Below are positions 43,304 to 55,473 of a DNA stretch of 64,000 bases, piece after piece. Numbering within the stretch: the first letter of the stretch is position 1; the number at the start of each line of letters is the position of its first letter. The DNA lies in the NCBI GenBank assembly GCA_006538405.1, contig BJKQ01000004.1, positions 434,001 to 498,000 on the forward strand, in the 5' to 3' direction. Below the pieces are notes generated by a model. The model worked only from the letters and a program-made list of their open reading frames with translations, had not been told where the DNA came from and made no database searches. The translations under genes and the position numbers were made by a program. The stretch is from Hansfordia pulvinata. Taxonomy: Eukaryota > Ascomycota > Sordariomycetes > Xylariales.

Positions 43304-46132
43304 ATGATGGAGTTGGGTTCAGTCCTCTCGATTGTAGAATTGTCCGGGACTGTCATTAAGCTCGGGGCCAAGATTGCGTTCGAGTTCTTTGGCCATGACG
43401 GCGGGCCAGAGCGCCTGAAGCGCCTTAACGAGAGGTTTCGCGTCTTTTACGCCTTCGTCCTGGAGCTTTCAAGAACAACTGAAGACTCACTGATCGACAG
43501 CTACCCGGGTGTTGAGTCCTTGCGCGGAACTCTCCTGGACGGCAAGACGTTTTTGCAGCACTACGAGTCCACCCTCAAGACCAGCAGTCGCTTCGGTGCC
43601 CCTTTCGAGCGCCTTTACCTGCTCGCCGGCCCCGACAAGGCCACCATCGACGATTTGCACAGGCGCGTCGCCCAGCACTACACCGAGCTTCAGCACTGGG
43701 GCATGCGGTATACCCATCACTCGGCGGGCGTGCACCAGTGGAGCCTCAACGTCGTCGCCCAAGAGCTCTACCAGCTCCGTCAAATGTAAGTCCTCGTCTC
43801 TCTGAAACTGGAGGCTACTTATACCAACATCAATGTTCCCGTAATAGGGTCCAGCGTCAGACGCCCGATCTGTTCTTGAATACGCCGCCCTCTGGCGGCA
43901 GTTTAGAATATACCCCGGGAACAGTCGGTTCGGATTACCGCGACTCGCGACCCCCGTCCATCGCTTCGAACCACTCCTCCGGGCATTCTCCGGGGCCCAT
44001 CACCATCGCCCAGGGCCATATCTACAGCCAGTCCGTGAGACAACCAACAGAGCACAGCCATGTCAGCAACAGCCACGGCCTATCCCGCTCCATGGAGTAC
44101 TCTCCCGTGGCGGCCAACACGTCCCACGGCCACGCCTACAGCAAAAGCAGACACAGCCTGTCGTTGTCACCTCTGCGTTCTTCCATCAATCTGGGGACGC
44201 CAGTGTTGGCGAGCACCGCAAGCTCTCATGAGGTCATGCACCGCGGCACGCCGTCCCCAAAATCGCAACACTCCTACTCCCAGGGGTGGTCACGATTATC
44301 AAATTCGTCGCCTAGGTCTGCGGCAGTCACACTGCCCAGCGGACATACATTTCACTTGCAGGTTCTCCCTCATTTTTCTGCACTGCTCTCAAACGAGCGA
44401 ATGATAAAAAGAAATAATCGTTTTTTTTTTCGCGCGATTAAACAGCTAATCAAGGGATCCCGGGGGGGCATCGTAGACGGCTCGGCCACGATGCACCGGA
44501 GATGTTCCACGAGTACATCGTGACCGACGAGGCGGACAACCGGACGAGGTTGGTCCAGTGCACCAACGCAAAAGTGAGAGTACAACACCACCGTGAGTGG
44601 CCCCCTTTCATGTCGCCTCTGCCACTTTCCCCTGGCCTTTAGTTCCGCCAAATCATACTCTCCTCTGCTGAAACAACCCAAAAATACTCCTCAACAGTAC
44701 CAGAGGGCCTCGCGCGGATTCCCTTCACCAAGCCCGGCGACGCCCAGCCGCGGTACGAGGTGCTGTTTCTTCCTCAGGGTTGCGCGCACCGGATCGACGT
44801 GGCGGATATTAACGGCAACCATCAGCAACAGCACGAGGTGCGATACTGGTTCTCGCACAAGGCGGACCGCGAGGCCTTCCAGCGTCGCCTCCGCGGCGCA
44901 CACCGCGCGCAGCGCCTCGAGGTCATTCGCGCTGTAAGCGTCGAGACGCCTCAGCAGCAGAGGCATGGCGGCGGCGGCGGAAGCAACGTCGACCTGCTCC
45001 GCCACCTCAAAATTTGGCGATGGCAGCGGCGGCAGCCTGGCTTTTACGATAATGATTACGGCCGCGACGGTGATCACACCGATGCGATGATAGTGAGAGA
45101 GGAAGAGGAACCACCGCCGACGCTCACGCTCGCACGCCGTTATGGCAGCGCCGGGTCAGGGATACGGACGACAACAACAGCGACAAGCAATGCTCCCAGC
45201 ACGCACCACGTCGAGTGGAGAATCCGCTGGTTTCGTAACACGCCGGAGCTCAAGGGCGAGAAAAGCGGCTGCCGGCTAATCCTCCGTCCCTACATGGCAG
45301 GGGCCAACTTCGAGCACCGATCAATCTTCGGCGGTGGCGGCGGGAGCGACGCGTCGTCGGCGTCCTCACCGTCATCGCGGCGCAACTCGTTTCTGGGGAT
45401 CGGCATGGTGCGTCGCCGTTCCTCGTCCACCGAGGCCAACGGCGGCGGGGGCGGGACTGGTAATGGCAGCATTCCACCCTTGCTTTACGAAGGCGCGGGA
45501 ATGGAGCCGCCCGAGTATATCCGCCGGCAGGGTTTGGTGGAAATTCAGTTCCTGAATTCGCAGTGTAAGCTTTCTTTTTCGTGTTTGCGTGTAGCAACCC
45601 CCTCGTTCCGGCACCACGTGAATATTCACCTCTTTTTTCTCACAGCACGCCCCGCTTCGCTACCTACTAGACATAACCCCCCTACTTTGAAGCCCTCCTC
45701 GCTAACAGCCCTGCCCTTGGGGGAGGAAACAGTCCGCCAAGACTTCATCGACGCGTGCTTCGACGCGCACCACCCAGGCACGCGCCCACCACGGCGCAAT
45801 ACGGCTGTCTCAGAAGGGGGGCCCTGCTCCCGCCGCCGGGTCTATCTCGGGGGCTGTACGAGCTAGACGGCAGCGCGAGTGCGCCAACGCCGGAGCTGCC
45901 CGCGGGCTTTGGGGCGGAGGTCCGGGCTGAGCTAGTTGGAGACGGCAACGACGTGGTTAGTTTGCAGCCGCTCGCGGACTCGGCTAGCAACGGACCTTGG
46001 CCGGCGCGGCCTCTGCCGCCAGCAGGGGAGGAAGCGGAAGCGGAAGAGAGCATGGCGGGTGTGGCGGGGACTAGGGACGGGCGGCCGTCAGAGCGGTTTG
46101 GCGAGCTGACGCGGTACCAGATCGCGGAGTGA
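43304..46132 (+). CDS. Multi-exon orphan protein with helical N-terminal domain
   Basis: Exons 43304-43785, 43848-44361, 44446-44592, 44698-45564 and 45646-46132. Joins 1 and 3 use good donors; intron 2 has the weak donor GTTCTC, and intron 4 (81 nt) keeps frame. The N-terminus (ELGSVLSIVELSGTVIKLGA, RLKRLNERFRVFYAFVLEL) is all-helical and resembles the N-terminal domains of fungal NLR-like proteins, but no NACHT or NB-ARC follows. The middle is Ser/His/Pro-rich and disordered. A later folded segment has EMFHEYIVTDEADNRTRLV, then PEGLARIPFTKPGDAQPRYE and HEVRYWFSHKADREAFQRR, possibly a PH-like or beta-rich domain. It ends RFGELTRYQIAE. Two one-base losses are needed, at G7 44462-44468 and G6 45816-45821. 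I know no function. Confidence 0.6.
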
Positions 46133-47036
46133 GGGCGGTTCTCGAGGGTTGAATAGGACTGGCAAGTGGTTTCGAGAGAAAAGAAAAGATTGGGGCTGAC
46201 AGGGCCGTGGGGGAAAGTCGGTGTTTTCGAATGGGGACGAGAAGCACGACTTTGTCGATAGATGGCCGATGCAGTCTCCGACCGACTGAGACTATTCCGG
46301 GCTCTCTGGGTAAGCTCGATGATCAGATTGGATGTCCCACATGCTCATCTTCCCACGCGACCTGAGACTGGCAAGAGTCGCCTCGTTGGCATTCGCCTCA
46401 TTAGGTAACTAACTACATAGTGGTTTTGCTCAGTGTGCCCTGCAGTCTGACACCCGCACAGAAAGACTCGTTGCTACACATGGCCAAGTCATCCAAGTAA
46501 GAACAGAGAGATGATTCTCAATCCCTCGCTACGCAACTTTGAATCGGGAAATGTTGCTTCTTGCGTTGTGGACGAGCAAATGTCTGCCGGTGAGCCTATT
46601 CCGAAGCTCTGGGGTGTGAGCTGGGCGGAGAGCGGAGATAACGCCTGTTAGTGCGTCGGGTTAATGTGCGTGCCTCTGCACCAATTTCCTGCCTCTACAC
46701 TAACACCAGCTAACATGGCGACAACCCGCCGTGCAAACTCCAGATCTAAAATCCGCATAGGCTTCGCTAGGACGCAGGAGATTCACTGGGACGTTGAGTA
46801 TATAACGACAGTCTATTGCTCGCTGAGTGTTGCTCCGAAATCATGCATCGTACATGGAGCACTTGGAACTTGATCTTCTACTCGCAGACCCTCGGAAGAA
46901 AACACATATTCATTATCGGCACTTGCCCAAACTCGTCTACGAAGAGAGCCCCTAATCACCCCTTCTTCTCCTCCTCCTCCTCCTCTTCTTCTTCTTCTGT
47001 TTTCCCCTCGCCTCCCTCGAAAACCCGTCCGCCGAC
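46133..47036. other. Intergenic, nothing recognised
   Basis: 3' flank of the preceding gene and promoter of the dehydrogenase. A TCC/TCT-rich pyrimidine tract at about 46965-47000 sits just before the start codon, as in many fungal promoters. Confidence 0.45.
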
Positions 47037-48219
47037 ATGTCCGCCGCTGCCGTACCAGCCCGCCGCCAGCTGACCTGGCTGATCACCGGGGCCTCGTCGG
47101 GCTTCGGGTTGGCGCTGGCGCGTGAGGCCCTGTCGCGCGGCGACGTGGTGGTGGCGACGTCGCGGGACCCGGCGCGCACGCCGGAGCTCGTGGCCGAGGT
47201 CGAGTCGCACCACCTCACCGGCACCGGCATCGGCACCGGCGCCGGCGGCAGCCGCTGGCTACAGCTGGACGTGGACGACCCGGAGCGGCCGGCGGAGCTG
47301 GTGTCGTGGCTGGAGCAGCGGGCCGGGCTGGCGGTCGACGTCCTGGTGAACAACGCGGGGTACTGCGTGTACGGCCCGGCGGAGCTGCTGGACGCCGAGG
47401 GCGAGGCGCGCGCCATGCTCGAGACCATGTACCTGGGCCCGCTGCGCCTGATCCAGGCCGTGCTGCCGGGGATGCGGTCGAGGGGCCGGGGCGGCGCCAT
47501 CGTCAACATCAGCAGCGGGGCCGCGCTCGACGGGACCGAGAGCATGGCCGGGTATGCCGGGGCCAAGGCCGCGCTGGACGGTGAGTTTCTACTGTTTTCT
47601 TGTTCCTTCCCGATTTTCTCTTTTTTTCGGGCCTGTATTCCGCTTCTTCGTCCTTCTTGTGATCATATCCCCCTTTCTCTGGCGTCATGTCCCCCCCCCC
47701 CCCCCCCCAAAAAAAAAAAAACAAAAAAAACACAACGCTGACCGCGCGATGGTGACAAAAACAGCCATGACGAGGGTCCTCGCCAAGGAGGTCGAGCCGT
47801 TCGGCGTGCGCACGCTGACCGTCAACCTGGGGACGTGCAACACGGGGTTCGCGGCGGCGACGCGCCTCTGCGCCCGCCAGGGAGAGATGGCGGGGGCGGG
47901 CTACGACGAGGGCTCGGCCCCGCACCGCGTGATGCGGGCCATGGCGTCCGGGTCGCTGCGGGCCAACAGCGACGCGGGCAAGGCGATGCGGGCGCTCTGC
48001 GACGTCGTGCGCGGGGAGGGCGCGGCGGCGGCGGACGGGATCGGGAAAGGGAAGAAAAAGGGCGATGGCGATGACGAGATGCAGCTGTGCAGCGGCGAGC
48101 GCATACTGCCCCTCGGCGCCGACATGACGGATCGCGTGCGCCGGGTCGGCGCGCAGCTGAGCCACGCGCTCGAGGTCTTCGCGCACGTGACCAACAGCAT
48201 CGGCGTTGATGAGGAGTGA
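47037..48219 (+). CDS. Short-chain dehydrogenase/reductase
   Basis: Classical SDR oxidoreductase, NAD(P)-dependent, probably cytosolic; substrate unknown. Exon 1 47037-47580, intron 47581-47764, exon 2 47765-48219, phase 1 join reading ALDAMTRVLAKEV. Cofactor motif WLITGASSGFGLALA, structural VLVNNAGYCVYG, active-site Ser in IVNISSGAAL and catalytic YAGAK. After the core, the C-terminal part RTLTVNLGTCNTGF continues into an unusual segment with a charged insert (GKGKKKGDGDDE). The intron holds C18 directly followed by A13 (47691-47721). Closest in style to the fungal SDRs annotated as oxidoreductases that act on small carbonyl or retinol-like substrates, but nothing here fixes the substrate. 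Total about 332 residues, intact frame. Confidence 0.85.
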
Positions 48220-49153
48220 GGCTTTTCTGATTTGGCGAAGGGGGGAACTGATACGGGGCTGCACTGATGGGGCTGGAGGGGACAAAGGGGGTTTGCCTTT
48301 GCCCACCGACTGGGGCGAATAGGGGGGTTGATGGGACAGATTTTGGGAGTCATGATACATACTGTTTTTGCGGTAGGCAGAAACCTTCCTATCAGTGGAA
48401 TATATCTTACTTGGCTCATGGTCTCAGTAGCGGCGGCTCTTCTGCTGTTCATTGTCTGAACCTTTACAACCACTCGGTAAGTACCTCCTTCACACACTGT
48501 TGGTACCTGGGCGAACCGACGGACATCCAATGGGAAGGCACGACCATTACGTGTCACAGGAATATCGCGGCCAACTGAGGCCTACACGTACCTAAAGAAC
48601 TGTCCTCTCTACAGCATCAATGCCGCACACACACACACACACACCCCCTCGCCCCGACATCTCCCGGACGCATCGTCGTGGCATCGTCAGCAATGGGAAA
48701 TGGCCAATCATTATTGCAAGCCCTACGCCGGGTGTGAGGGGAAGTCGGACACACTGGGTCGAGTGGCTGCAGCCGGCCATTTGGCCTCAATGACCACCAA
48801 TACTACGGGATTCCGCCCGCCACCTGTTGGTGCAACGCAACAGTAGCCTCCGATCCCATTCGCTCCGGCTCCTCCCCACGATTATGCCGCCTCTGGCCCG
48901 TGTGACATTCGCCAAGAGTATGCAGGCCTTCATTGACGGCCACGGGTGTCTCATGCCACGCCATCCCGGATGCGTATGGGTAACCTCCCACAAGAACAAC
49001 AACAGGCAAGCATGCCACAATGACCAAGATAATACCAGCCCTCCTGCCTGCTGGACCGGGAGGCCTACACTACACATAGGCAAATAAGGTACCCGCTCGC
49101 AGCTCCCTATCATTTTCCCTCGGTATTGTATTTCGGCGCCAAAATACGACAAG
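48220..49153. other. Intergenic, nothing recognised
   Basis: No gene. A CA repeat lies at about 48629-48644. Confidence 0.45.
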
Positions 49154-51786
49154 ATGCCAGAGTCTGCTTCGGCACAGCCAGCCAAGCCACAATACCAGCA
49201 TTTCGTGCCTCAATTTCTGCTGAGAAACTTCTCTTACAGGTACGGTCCGGCGACCAACACAGCCGAAGTCGTCCCAAAAGAGCAAAAGGCTGTCGCCGGC
49301 AAGAACGGGAAAAACAAAAAAAAAGAAGAAAAGCAAAAACAAGTCGAAGAAGAGCGATACCAAGCAGAGAGACCCGGGCGAGGAGACGCAGGCCAAAAAT
49401 AGCTTAGGTATTGACGCAAGCGCCACACCTGACAACCAAGAAGGCATCCAGCACGGTCAAAGACAACATACCGACACCGACAAAAAGGCCAACAAGATCT
49501 ACTTTGGCGATCAAGTCGTCAACAACGTCAATCTCCGAGCGCATCCGTGCGTTGTCGAGCAGACCAAAGTCCAACGCATCATGGGGCAGTTCAACATGTA
49601 CGACGACGACGCGCGGCCGCAGGCGCCCCGCGAGATCGAGAAAATGCTGGGCCGTCTAGAGCAAAAGGCCAGCTCAATCCTCAAAAAAATCGTGGACAGC
49701 TTCAACCGCGGCCAGAAGGAGGTGTGCCTCACGCGCACCGACAAGAACGTCGTCCGCAAGTTTCTATTCATCCAGTACTACGCGGCCCGAGCTTCTACCA
49801 GCGCTTCACCTCCATGACCGCCCAGGATCTCGAGGCCGCTGCCGCGCCGGGCTTGCAGAGCTTCATGAAGAAGAAAGGGTTCAAGCAGCCAATCGAGGTG
49901 TGGCTCCACACCTTGAGGACGGTATTGCAACTTGAATTGGATGACGAAGGCAAATGGTCATCGCATGCTCTCGCCAACATGGTCGGTTGCCACGCCATAG
50001 AGTTCCTGTCGCACGTGGAGCTTATGTTCATGTCCTTTTGCACTCCGTCCGCGGACGACAGCGAGTTTCTCCTCACGGATATTAGCTACGGTGTATTCGA
50101 AGGGCCCGTCGAGCCAATCCAAAACCCGTTTTCCGGCCAGGGAATAGTTATGAATGCGTTTCACGTCCATTATTTCTTCCCTCTGGCTCCGAAGCTGGCC
50201 ATCGTTCTGCGGAGCAACCTGCTCAAAGCCCCAGAGGTCGAGGCCCAGATCAGAGCACGTCTCGGCCGCATTCTTCCGACCGACCAAGTCGACCTGCAGT
50301 TCAGACTCGCCAGCAAGTCCGTTCTAGCTGACATGCTCTTGGAAAGAGCCCGAAACTCGTACAGTTGCGTGATGAACGGCCGCACTCGCCCCACCGCGGG
50401 CGTCAGCCGCGAGAATTTCACAAGGGATGGGGCTCACAAGTTCTTCTTCCGCTACACGCCCATCTCCACGGAGCACGTACACAAGATCAACACCATTCTG
50501 TTACACAACGCCTACCGATGCGACAACATCGTCTTCGCATCGCCAGACCTGTTCCGCCAAACGCTGGACTGGTTCATCGCGGTTCCCTGGAACGACTACG
50601 GCAAGGAAATCGCGGGTGTCGACCAGAAGGAGCAGTCCGACCACATCGCCAAGCTGGAAGCATTGCATAAAGCCCAAGGACTGAGCAGCCAGTCGGTCTG
50701 GTCGCGCGATGCACTAAAGGCTCGCCTGGCAAGAAGGTTCCCGTCCTATTTTTCTCTTGGTAAGAAACCTCTCAACAGTCCCTGGCTTGTAAAATCGCTG
50801 ACCAGGTCACGAACAACCCCAGGGGGTACAATACATACCTTGGTTGGGGATTTTGCGCGAGCTACTTTCATGATGTATGACTACGCCAAGGCTTTGGCCG
50901 GTGGTCCAGACAGTGAACGGGAATACCTTACGGGTCTACTCGGCATCCCAAGCTCCCGACTCATCATTGTCCTAAGGTTGAGGAGGCTTGTGGTAGAACA
51001 CTCTGTGCCTCCCCTTTCTCCGGGATACGGCGCTTTCATGGACACCTACCTTACCCCCAACGCCCTGGAGGATACCATTGTGAAAGGTAAGCCATGTTGG
51101 ATATCCTGCCGTTTTCGCTTCTCGCCTTCACTGACCCCGTTATAGCTGCAGACATCCTTCTCGCACCAATGCGAGTGGATACTGGGGATCCCATAGTTCA
51201 GAGCATATGGGCACGGCCAGGGCACATCAACGTTTTACTGTGCCAGGTGTCGACCATGAGCCTTTTCGCGTCGAAAGAGCCAAACTTCGACCCGTGGAGG
51301 TCGGTACCACGCGACAGTGCCCTTCGTGAGCACAGAAAGCACACCGAGAAGGCGGATACGTTTCTTTTCAAAGCTGGCGGTCAGTCTCGCCCATCCCGTC
51401 ATCCCTCCAGCTTATGCAGTTTCTAGATAGCTAATAGTGACAAAGGGCTTCTGAGGGAATCCGGTAAAGGAACACCCCTGTCTTTGACGACACACTGGCA
51501 CTGCTGACATTCAATGTGCACAGAAATCACCTTGCTCGCGTTGAAAGCCGGCGCAATAGAACCAGATATCCGAGAATCCCGCTTGTTTGATCGAAAGGAA
51601 CTTGGACTGGACGCACTTCCATTTAGTGACGAACGAAAGGTCGAGATCCTCGTGAGATTCGAGGCGAAACAATGGTATCGGTGGCATCTAGAAGGCATGC
51701 TGGAAGGCGTCTTGTTAGATCAAGTTGTCGAGGTGGTCTTTGGGACTCTGTACCCGATACCGCCGTGTCTCAACAACCTTGAATAG
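49154..51786 (+). CDS. DUF4238 protein (frame broken twice)
   Basis: Starts MPESASAQPAKPQYQHFVPQ, continuing to FLLRNFSYRYG, the hallmark N-terminus of the DUF4238 family, whose function is unknown although it occurs in bacteria and fungi. A Lys-rich linker, GDQVVNNVNLRAHPCVV, RKFLFIQYY, then RGPSFYQRFTSM, KAPEVEAQIRARLG and ...ITLLALKAGAIEPD follow. Later exons are bounded by introns 51087-51145 and 51380-51523, both in phase. Two frame changes are not introns: one near the A9 run 49316-49324 (one extra or two missing bases), and one at TACGCGG about 49779-49784, where one missing C restores YYRGPSFYQRF. About 820 residues in total, larger than most bacterial members. Family assignment is firm for the N-terminal motif; nothing points to its activity. 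Confidence 0.72.
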
Positions 51787-52359
51787 CTCAAGCCATCGGC
51801 CCCTAATGATGGTAGGCCCTGTATCAGGGAACGAGTTGGAAAGCAGTGGCGCTGGCTATGGGCTTCAATCGTCCAAGATTCGCCAGCGTGACACATGAGG
51901 CCTCGCAAGAGACAGACGCAATGGATTGTGAGCCGCAGGAAGTTCGTAGAGAAGACGAGAAGGAATCTTTTGAGTCATGACCCGAGGCTCACGTGGAACG
52001 AGAATGAATGAAGATTTTTGTTTTCTCGTAGACGGCAAAAGCATGAACCCTGACTGACTTGATTTGTGTCATCGAACTGTGCGAGGATAGTGAAAGCCTC
52101 CTAGTAAACTCCCGTCCGTGCATCCGTAAAACCACCCAACAAACGAAGCTGCGCGACGAAAGCGCGACGAAAGCGCGACTGGACTACTTTATTTTGTGGT
52201 TCCAAGCGGGCTCCTCTTCTCTCTACCTCTTGTGTGTATGATTGGAGTTACACTGCCCGTGCTGCCGGCTGTCACGATGCGCCCCGCCGATGGGATGATG
52301 TCGTTTTGTGTGTTTGTCGAACCCGAGTCGAATGTTGCCCTCAAAAAGCTTTCGCCTTC
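51787..52359. other. Intergenic between convergent genes
   Basis: 3' flanks of the DUF4238 gene and of eS10. Nothing recognised. Confidence 0.5.
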
Positions 52360-53318
52360 TTACGAGGGGGGAGCGCCACGGCCACGGCCGAAACCACCAC
52401 GGCTGGAGACAAGATGCGTTAGCAGGAGTGCTCTCAAGAGACAGTAGGCACTGGGACGGTGATGATGAGATAACTCACAATTGGGGAGCGAACTCGCCGG
52501 GGGCGCCGCCCTCCTTGCCGCCCTCACCAGCATCGCGTCTACGGTAACCGCCCTCGCGGTCGCCACGGTCGCCACCGCGGCCACGGCCGAACGGCCTTCT
52601 CTCGCGCTCGCCCTCGCCCATCATGCCGCGGGGGGGAGCGTGCGAGCGCTGCTGCTTGATGTGGGTGGCGGGGACGATCTCGGCGGGCAGGTGGAGCCAC
52701 TCGCGCAGGTAGTCGAGGCCCTCGGGGGTGAGGGTGTAGTAGTAGAACTGCCACGAGAACTGGGTCTTGACGTAGCCGCGCGAGGTGAGGGACTGGCAGG
52801 CCTTGATCACGTAGAGGTTCTTGGTCTCGACGTCGGGGTGCTTCTCGAGGTTGAAGTCCTTCTTGGCGACCATCACGCCCTCACGGAAGAGGTACTGCAG
52901 GGAGAGAGAGGAGTCAGTCAGGTCAGGTCAGGTCTAGGTCTGGGTCTGGGTGAGTGGCGCCTCCAAAGGTGTACTGGCTGCGCGCCTGGGAAGGTCATGC
53001 GGGTTGGGTGTCGTCGGCTTCGTCATTTTTCGATGTGTATCGCGTCGGGATGGCTTTCGCGCCGGCGGGGAAGAACGGGACAGGTATATGCGATCTTTCT
53101 CATGATTCCCTCCTCTTCTATTCCATAGCATCGTGTTCGATATTCGAGTCCGTATCCGTTCGTCATTTTGCCCGGGTGCCGTTTCCTCTCCTTTCCCCCC
53201 ACCAATGCGTAGACCGAGAACGACGAAGACGCGCGAGGCCGGAGAGAAGCTCTGGGGAAAACGGGGGAAATTTGCTAACCTCGTGGATCGCCTTGCGGTC
53301 GGCCTTGGGAATCAGCAT
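52360..53318 (-). CDS. RPS10: 40S ribosomal protein eS10
   Basis: Component of the small ribosomal subunit head near the mRNA entry region. Minus-strand exons 53318-53280 ([13 protein letters not shown]), 52894-52479 and 52402-52360. Junction one gives [15 protein letters not shown], and junction two [15 protein letters not shown]. The central winged-helix part [18 protein letters not shown] and [20 protein letters not shown] is typical of eS10, followed by the Arg/Gly-rich tail. Total 165 residues, the usual size. The first intron (385 nt) is long for this genome and close to the start codon, common in ribosomal protein genes. It is divergent from Sde2 with 643 bp between start codons. Frame intact. 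Confidence 0.95.
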
Positions 53319-53961
53319 CTTGGCGGTGTTTTGGTCTGGCGGCAAGACGTTGAGGGTTGGGGGTTGTCGAGGTTGGATGTGATTATTCGGGCGGGCGGGC
53401 AGGTCAGGCGTTGGTACGAAGACGCAGGTGCTAGGAATTGAGGGTAGTGGGAATTCACACGCCCATTCTCGAAAACTTTTGGTGTGCACCAAAAAGCCCT
53501 ACTCGACTGGGTCAATTTGGTGGGGCAACCGACGTGGGGGGGAAACCGGAGCAGGGATGTTGGGGTGTGGCTGGTGCTGCTCGCCTAAGCCACGATTGGA
53601 CTTCGAGGTACTTAGGTACTGAGGGATGCTCAGAATGCGCGATAAAGGGATATCAAGTTAGACCACGCATGCTCAGTGCCGGAGATGACTCACTACCGGG
53701 GCTTCTGTCGATCTGTCTGGTGCCATGGGGGACGTTCCAGTCAACGACCCGGAGTACTCGTACAGCAGGCTGAAGTGCACCGTCGGAGATAAGATATTGC
53801 TACCCATCCAACCAACCCGCCTGTCCCAGGTGCTTCCTACGAACATCACCATCGATCACGCCGCAAACCACCACCACATCCGATCCATCTTGGGTACACG
53901 TTTCGCGAAACCTGACCTGATCACACGCTGTCTTGGCCACTCCATCATCAACATCGTTGCC
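53319..53961. promoter_or_regulatory. Divergent promoter between eS10 and Sde2
   Basis: About 640 bp separating the two start codons. An open frame reaches back to 53725 ahead of the Sde2 start but lacks ubiquitin-like features and is taken as leader. No specific motif was identified. Confidence 0.5.
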
Positions 53962-54918
53962 ATGGGTCCGCAACACGTCAACGTCTTGGTGACGACCTTC
54001 CCTGGTCTTGGGCTGCCCTCCACCCTCTCCCTCCCGCTGCCCCCCACGACCACCGTCTCAGAGCTCCGCGCGCGCATCGACGAGCGCCTGCCCACCGACG
54101 CGCGCCTGATCCTCACCACCACCGCCAACCGCCAACTTCTCGCCCAGTCCGGGCAGCCCATCTCCGAGCTTTGCGAAGGGCGGCAACAGCAGCACCACCA
54201 ACACCACCACGATGACAGCAGCATGCTCCTCCCGCTGCGCCTCTCGGCGCCCCTCTGCGGTGGGAAGGGCGGCTTCGGCTCCCAGCTGCGCGCGGCGGGA
54301 GGGCGCATGTCGTCGCGCAAGAAGCAGAACCGCGGCGAGGACCCCAACGCGTCCAGCCGCAACCTCGACGGCCGCCGCCTGCGCACCGTGACCGAGGCCA
54401 AGGCGCTCGCCGAGTACCTGGCCATCAAGCCCGAGATGGAGCAGCGCGAGCGCGAGAAGCGCCGCGCCCGCTGGCAGCAGATCGTCGACGCCGCCGACGA
54501 GCGCGAGCGCGAGATCCGCTCCGCCGCCGAGGGCACCGGCGGCGGCGCCCGCGTGGACGGCCGCTGGGTCGAGGACAAGGAGGAGGCCGGCGAGCGCACG
54601 CGCGACGCCGTCGCCGCCGCGATGAAGGCGGGCAACTTCAAGGACAACCTGCTGCTCGGCACTTCGCACGGTTCGGCGACTTCCGGCAGCGGCAGCGGCA
54701 GCGGCAGCGGCAGCGAGGGCGCCGGCGCCGCGGGCTCCGCATCTGCGTCAGAGGACAGTCAGGAGGACGAGGAGATGGAGGACGTCACCTCGAAGGGCAA
54801 GGGCAAGGGCAAGGCGGTAGCATCGGCATCGGCGTCATCAGCCAAGGCACCTTCGCGAGCGTTTGCTGGCTTCGACGAGGACGACGAGTTTATGAGTTCG
54901 TCGGATGAGGAGGAATGA
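53962..54918 (+). CDS. sde2: Sde2, ubiquitin-fold splicing/genome-stability factor
   Basis: Precursor with an N-terminal ubiquitin fold that is cut after a di-Gly; in fission yeast the Lys-starting product joins the spliceosome and aids excision of selected introns, and in humans it serves replication-stress control. The ubiquitin-like part is [20 protein letters not shown] to [10 protein letters not shown], immediately followed by the diagnostic [20 protein letters not shown]. Then [20 protein letters not shown] and a long charged helix, as in the family. The C-terminus has a Gly-Ser repeat encoded by GGCAGC units (about 54684-54715) and an acidic end. The start at 53962 ([10 protein letters not shown]) was chosen over 53725 because it begins the ubiquitin fold. 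318 residues, intact. Confidence 0.92.
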   Translation: MGPQHVNVLVTTFPGLGLPSTLSLPLPPTTTVSELRARIDERLPTDARLILTTTANRQLLAQSGQPISELCEGRQQQHHQHHHDDSSMLLPLRLSAPLCGGKGGFGSQLRAAGGRMSSRKKQNRGEDPNASSRNLDGRRLRTVTEAKALAEYLAIKPEMEQREREKRRARWQQIVDAADEREREIRSAAEGTGGGARVDGRWVEDKEEAGERTRDAVAAAMKAGNFKDNLLLGTSHGSATSGSGSGSGSGSEGAGAAGSASASEDSQEDEEMEDVTSKGKGKGKAVASASASSAKAPSRAFAGFDEDDEFMSSSDEEE

Positions 54919-55473
54919 GTTCGTGGTTTTCGAACCAGAAACTGGGTTGGCACAGCTCTACGGAATGAGTCGTTGAAACCTGATGAATGTTTTGATTTGA
55001 CACGATGGTTTGGAGCGAGGCGTTATGACGGTTTTGACATTTCGATATAGTTAGGCAACATTCAGTAGGCAAACTTCCTATTAGCGGTCGCAACAGATTG
55101 AACAGGACGCCAGCAGGATGACCATCCATCTTGCCAGTAATGAATGACTGGGTCGTGTTCCCTGGTGACTTTGACTTTCCTCAGGAGAGTACAACTCCCG
55201 TTTGGAGCTCAATCAACCGGAAACGTAAGCAGATGCCCGGGAGAAGGACCATGCATGCACACAACGAGCACTGACGTTTAGTGAACAAAGGATTTTGTAC
55301 TTGCGTATGTAAAACTACATTGATGGGGTGTCCCGAGGATCTTCAGTTCGGGTTTACTTGGCGACCACCATCCATATCCCTCGCCGCTCACATATTTGGC
55401 CTTATTAGCCTTCCCCGCCCCCCATCAATTCCACAGCAGTAATTCCAAGATGCCGGCACAGAAACAGTATCGC
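54919..55473. other. Intergenic between convergent genes
   Basis: 3' flanks of sde2 and COX12. Nothing recognised. Confidence 0.5.

Noticed and set aside
47691..47721. C18A13 run as a possible assembly join
   Set aside because: Lies within a cleanly spliced SDR intron whose flanking exons are in frame; homopolymer alone explains it.
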